Part shown: piece by piece, positions 5,185-7,733 of the stretch
Numbering within the stretch: position 1 is the first letter of the stretch
Layout: each line of letters begins with the position of its first letter
Source of the DNA: Methanoregulaceae archaeon
GTDB taxonomy: Archaea; Halobacteriota; Methanomicrobia; Methanomicrobiales; Methanospirillaceae
Assembly (NCBI GenBank): GCA_019695435.1
Contig: JACTVF010000105.1
Location: 1 to 7,733, forward strand
Length of the DNA: 7,733 nucleotides
Direction: 5' to 3'
The notes under the pieces: model-generated
What the model saw: only the letters and a program-made list of their open reading frames with translations
Databases searched by the model: none
Told to the model about the DNA's origin: nothing
Made by a program: the position numbers and the translations under genes

Positions 5185-6093
5185 TCATCGTTGTTTTGAG
5201 GCAGTATCAATCGGAATCGTGGGCTGGTTTGCAAACCAGATCACCCGCTGGGCATAAGGCATCTCGATACCGGCCGCTTCGAGCGCATCCTTGATCCGCG
5301 GGAGGATTGCGATGGAAAGGGATATGTCATCCTGTGTCAGTTTCCAGTTCGAGGGAAACCATGCACGGATCATGAGAACAACGCTGTCGGCCGTAATATC
5401 GCTTACAAAGACGGCAGGTGCCGGGTTTTTGAGCACAAAGGTATAGGTTTCGAGAATTTTTTCGATAATTCCCTCTGCCTTTTTTACATCATCTTGGTAC
5501 CGGATCCCAACCGAATATACATAACGCCGGGCAACGTTTGCGTGGTTGTTTGAGACCGTGGTCGAATAGATCTGGTCGTTTGGGATATGGACATAGACCC
5601 CGTCTGTCGTGCGGATGCGGACAGAGAACAGCCTGACCGAAACCACTGTTCCCGAAACCCCGCCGGTGCTGATGAAATCTCCGGTGGCAAACGGGCTCTC
5701 ATATAAAAGGGCAAGGCCGGCAACCATGTTCGAGATGACTTTCTGGCTTGAGACGCCGATGATGGCAATAATTGCGACAAGGCCAATAAGGATGATAGTA
5801 ACACTCAGGTCAAGGAGTCCCGGGAGGGAGATTCCAATCACAACGATGATCAGCACCGCCCGGATTATCCCGGTGAGGATGTCGAGCTGGTCTTTTTTGA
5901 GCCGGTGACTCATGCGCACCCTGATGTGGTGGCTGATAACAAGACCGAGGATATATGCTGCGATGATCCCGACAATAAAGATAAGAATCTCCCGCGGGCT
6001 GATGCTTGCAAAAATATCGTTATCCGAAGTAACGGTTGATTCGACATCGGTTGCACTCGGGACTGTCAGGTTGAAAAGGCCTAAAATGTTCAT
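5185..6093 (-). CDS. MscS-family small-conductance mechanosensitive ion channel
   Basis: A 302-residue channel protein. Seen: an N-terminal outside segment (1-34), TM1 (about 35-55), TM2 (about 75-93), pore helix TM3a (about 97-114), then the family-specific run SNMVAGLALLYESPFATGDFI (121-141), STGGVSGTVVSVRLFSVRIRTTDG (142-165) and VHIPNDQI (168-175), i.e. TM3b and the beta domain. The C-terminal alpha/beta domain ends with PYAQRVI (279-285). Family role: it opens under membrane tension and releases solutes on hypo-osmotic shock, as a homoheptamer. Compared with E. coli MscS, the Ala/Gly-rich pore helix is replaced mostly by Ile and Val (ILIGLVAIIAIIGVSSQ), so helix packing and conductance may differ. 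The ATG overlaps the stop of the DUF432-like gene as ATGA; GGAGG at 6104-6108 lies ten bases upstream. Clear operon and translational coupling. Confidence 0.93.
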   Translation of the reverse strand: MNILGLFNLTVPSATDVESTVTSDNDIFASISPREILIFIVGIIAAYILGLVISHHIRVRMSHRLKKDQLDILTGIIRAVLIIVVIGISLPGLLDLSVTIILIGLVAIIAIIGVSSQKVISNMVAGLALLYESPFATGDFISTGGVSGTVVSVRLFSVRIRTTDGVYVHIPNDQIYSTTVSNNHANVARRYVYSVGIRYQDDVKKAEGIIEKILETYTFVLKNPAPAVFVSDITADSVVLMIRAWFPSNWKLTQDDISLSIAILPRIKDALEAAGIEMPYAQRVIWFANQPTIPIDTASKQR

Positions 6094-6797
6094 ATCGTTC
6101 CTGCCTCCATGAAATATCCTTTCCTGTTTGTGATGGAAAAGCCCCGGGCAAGGTAGAGATCGATGGCCCGGTTCGGACAGTCCGCAGGTGCGGTATCTGA
6201 AAATGTTGTGTGGGCGATTAATGGTGAAAGTATTTCCATCGTGGCGGTCATGGCAACCCGGTCGCCATAGAAAAGACTCATGCTGCTGCTGTCAAAGACC
6301 GCCCGGCTGACCGTCGTGGTTTCTGTTCCGGAGTTTTTTATGTGCAGGCTCATGAGGCCTTCCCGATGCGGATCGGTGACCGGGATATCTGTATAAAGAT
6401 CGCTTTCGTACCACCGCGTAATGACACCAGAGCTTGGCGAACCGTACAGAGAAAATTTCACCGGCGCCAGGGAAAAAACGTCGAGCGGATCCGTTTTCCC
6501 TCCTGATTCCAGGAACACGCCGATTTCCACGGGAAATTTTAAATAAACAGTCTGTTCCGCACCTGGTGAAATGAGCAATGAGGGGAACGAGATCTCAAGG
6601 AAATGCGTGAGCGTCTCGGGCAGGTTGACAGGTTCCACCGGGAGGATATGGATAGCCGAAAACGTGCGGCCCAGATACCGGGATTCTTTTTGGCCGGCGC
6701 AGTCCCGTTCGTATTTTATCAGGCCTGCATTGTCCGTCAGCTGGATCCTGATATTGGGATCAGCATAGGAAAAACCCATTTCGTATCGGCCGAACAC
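6090..6797 (-). CDS. DUF432-like archaeal protein, coupled to the MscS gene
   Basis: A 235-residue soluble, strand-rich protein with no signal peptide or membrane helix. Seen: the start MFGRYEMGFSY, PVEPVNLPETLTHFLEISF (53-71), YLKFPVEIGVFLESGG (84-99), VKFSLYGSPSSGVITRWYES (112-131) and LHIKNSGTETTTVSRAVF (150-167). From memory the pattern 'FPvEIGVf ... K.tLYG...G.i.R...S' fits DUF432, a family of archaeal proteins of unknown function; I cannot confirm this by search. Its stop codon overlaps the channel start by four bases, so the two are made together, and a role in channel assembly, gating or osmosensing is inferred. The start is GTG at 6797; ATG seven codons in is the alternative. Neither has a Shine-Dalgarno; a TATA-like box 27 bases upstream of GTG fits a leaderless mRNA. 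Confidence 0.72.
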   Translation of the reverse strand: MFGRYEMGFSYADPNIRIQLTDNAGLIKYERDCAGQKESRYLGRTFSAIHILPVEPVNLPETLTHFLEISFPSLLISPGAEQTVYLKFPVEIGVFLESGGKTDPLDVFSLAPVKFSLYGSPSSGVITRWYESDLYTDIPVTDPHREGLMSLHIKNSGTETTTVSRAVFDSSSMSLFYGDRVAMTATMEILSPLIAHTTFSDTAPADCPNRAIDLYLARGFSITNRKGYFMEAGTI

Positions 6798-6820
6798 GAG
6801 AAAAATTCAGTGAGGGTCTG

Positions 6821-6828
6821 CAATAAAG
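6821..6828 (-). promoter_or_regulatory. Candidate TATA box for the DUF432-MscS operon
   Basis: On the minus strand CTTTATTG is centred about 27 bases upstream of the GTG at 6797, the distance expected if transcription starts at the start codon. No Shine-Dalgarno lies between. Consistent with a leaderless transcript, but predicted from spacing only. Confidence 0.35.
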
Positions 6829-7021
6829 CTGACGGAATGAACGGGCGGGGAATCAGGAAAAAGATTGATCACGGAATGATTGAACAGATCCTTATTTTAG
6901 ATCGGACCGGCAATCTGTGAAACTTTCGTCAGCTGTTTTTTTGGCCGGCATGAGGGTCGGGCCCGGGTCCGCCCTGCAATTGCATACGAAACTATTAACG
7001 CGAGGAAATAGAGGTAATTCT

Positions 7022-7663
7022 ATGGATGCGAAACTATCCTGCCTCCTGAAAGGGTTGACAGGAGTGATCTTCGGTGGTCTTGCGCTGGTTGTGCCTGGGC
7101 CCGTAATCGCCTTCTTCACCGGGATATTCTGGGTGCTTCTGGTGACAGGAATTGCCTTTTGCGTATTGATCGCCATCACCTCCCATGCGGAAGAATCATT
7201 TTTCTGGTTTCTCTGTTCTGCCGGCCTTCTCGTCATCGGGATCATCGAGACAGTATTTCCGAAATCCCTCTCCCTGATTTTTGTCCTGGTCATTGCCGTA
7301 CTGGCGTTTTACGCCGGGTACTCCGGGATATCGTCTGCACTGACCCGGCCGCGGTCAAACTATTATCTCGTGGCCGGCGTGATTGTGAGCAGTCTCGTTC
7401 TGCTGTGTATTTTTATCAGATTCGTGCCAGCCATGAGCTCCATCATTGTCATGACCGTGGTCGGAACGTTCTCGTTCGTCCTGGGGCTCTTTGCCATCGT
7501 CATGGGATTGACTATGAAAGAAGGGGAAGCAGCGCCCCTCCCACCGCATGTGCTTATTCTCAAAACCTGCGGGCTTCCGACAAAAACCGATGGAAGAGAT
7601 ATCCCGCAAACGGTTACTCCGGATCAATCTCCGGTAAAGCCGGAAGAAAAACCCCCCCAGTAA
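7022..7663 (+). CDS. HdeD/DUF308-like six-helix membrane protein
   Basis: A 213-residue membrane protein. Seen: six hydrophobic segments at about 10-27, 30-51, 60-80, 84-103, 114-134 and 140-163, and a polar Pro-rich tail (164-213). The first pair, LLKGLTGVIFGGLALVVPGPVIAFF (8-32), has the 'G...i.fG...l..P' spacing typical of HdeD/DUF308 proteins, which are built from repeated helix hairpins and include an acid-resistance protein of E. coli; its function in archaea is unknown. ATG at 7022 is chosen because GAGGT (7011-7015) lies six bases upstream. Reading on to an upstream in-frame ATG at 6917 would add 35 residues without family character. The 3' end has a C7 run (7652-7658) just before the stop, a place where an indel would change only the last residues. 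The last 50 residues look disordered. Confidence 0.82.
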   Translation: MDAKLSCLLKGLTGVIFGGLALVVPGPVIAFFTGIFWVLLVTGIAFCVLIAITSHAEESFFWFLCSAGLLVIGIIETVFPKSLSLIFVLVIAVLAFYAGYSGISSALTRPRSNYYLVAGVIVSSLVLLCIFIRFVPAMSSIIVMTVVGTFSFVLGLFAIVMGLTMKEGEAAPLPPHVLILKTCGLPTKTDGRDIPQTVTPDQSPVKPEEKPPQ

Positions 7664-7669
7664 CCTCGC

Positions 7670-7675
7670 TTTTTT
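7670..7675 (+). terminator. Possible weak T6 terminator
   Basis: Six T residues start seven bases after the TAA of the HdeD-like gene and just before the Shine-Dalgarno of the next gene. It may partly end transcription; read-through into the flavoprotein gene is equally possible given the 27-base gap. Confidence 0.25.
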
Positions 7676-7690
7676 CCGGAGCCCTCGATC

Positions 7691-7733
7691 ATGCAACCGG
7701 CCTACGATATCGTTGTTGCCGGGGCCGGGCCGG
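7691..7733 (+). CDS. FAD-dependent oxidoreductase, N-terminal fragment (geranylgeranyl-reductase-like)
   Basis: Only 14 codons lie in the window: MQPAYDIVVAGAGP. The run YDIVVAGAGP is the first strand and glycine turn of a Rossmann fold that binds the ADP part of FAD. In methanogens, short N-termini of this kind are typical of geranylgeranyl reductase family flavoproteins, which saturate archaeal isoprenoid lipid chains, but other FAD enzymes begin alike. GGAG at 7678-7681 lies nine bases before the ATG and supports the start. Same strand as the HdeD-like gene and only 27 bases after it, so possibly co-transcribed. Confidence 0.7.
   Translation, partial: MQPAYDIVVAGAGP

Noticed and set aside
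4860..5234. Minus-strand ORF of 124 codons opposite the small membrane protein
   Set aside because: Charged, motif-free translation that runs into the end of the MscS gene; the plus strand has two clean membrane helices and a Shine-Dalgarno.
6837..6920. 27-codon plus-strand ORF ending IEQILILDRTGNL
   Set aside because: The end looks faintly like the N-terminus of a small regulatory protein, but it is too short, has no Shine-Dalgarno and nothing continues it in other frames.
6917..7021. In-frame 35-codon upstream extension of the HdeD-like protein
   Set aside because: GAGGT six bases before ATG 7022 marks the start, and the extension is not hydrophobic or family-like.

Overview
The window looks like chromosomal DNA of a methanogenic archaeon, most likely Methanomicrobiales (Methanoregula-like). 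This placement is inference from gene content: a DUF432-like protein next to a small-conductance mechanosensitive channel, paired META-domain membrane proteins, a HepT-like protein, and the first residues of an FAD-dependent (geranylgeranyl-reductase-type) oxidoreductase. G-rich Shine-Dalgarno sites, AT-rich boxes upstream of genes and oligo-T tracts just after stop codons also fit an archaeon. I see no rRNA, tRNA, CRISPR array, insertion sequence or phage gene, and no gene-free stretch longer than 300 bases.

Region 1 (1-2867) is a partner-switching-type signalling cluster. On the minus strand a 110-residue STAS protein (RsbV/SpoIIAA type) overlaps by 23 bases a metallo-beta-lactamase-fold hydrolase that runs off the left edge. 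Divergently on the plus strand lies an RsbW/SpoIIAB-type HATPase kinase. Convergent with that is a 436-residue protein with an N-terminal STAS domain and a large C-terminal domain I do not recognise. In bacteria such parts sequester sigma factors; archaea have none, so the output here is open.

Region 2 (2997-4724) is all minus strand. Two related single-pass membrane proteins with exported META (HslJ-like) domains flank a HepT-like helical protein whose catalytic R-X4-6-H-X-Y motif is missing. The gaps between them hold several inverted repeats.

Region 3 (4896-7733) is membrane and envelope related. It holds a plus-strand two-helix small membrane protein, a minus-strand pair in which a DUF432-like gene is coupled by an ATGA overlap to an MscS-type channel, a plus-strand HdeD/DUF308-like six-helix membrane protein, and the first 14 codons of a flavoprotein at the right edge. 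Together regions 2 and 3 suggest envelope and osmotic or stress functions, with region 1 as a possible signalling input; that link is only inference from proximity.
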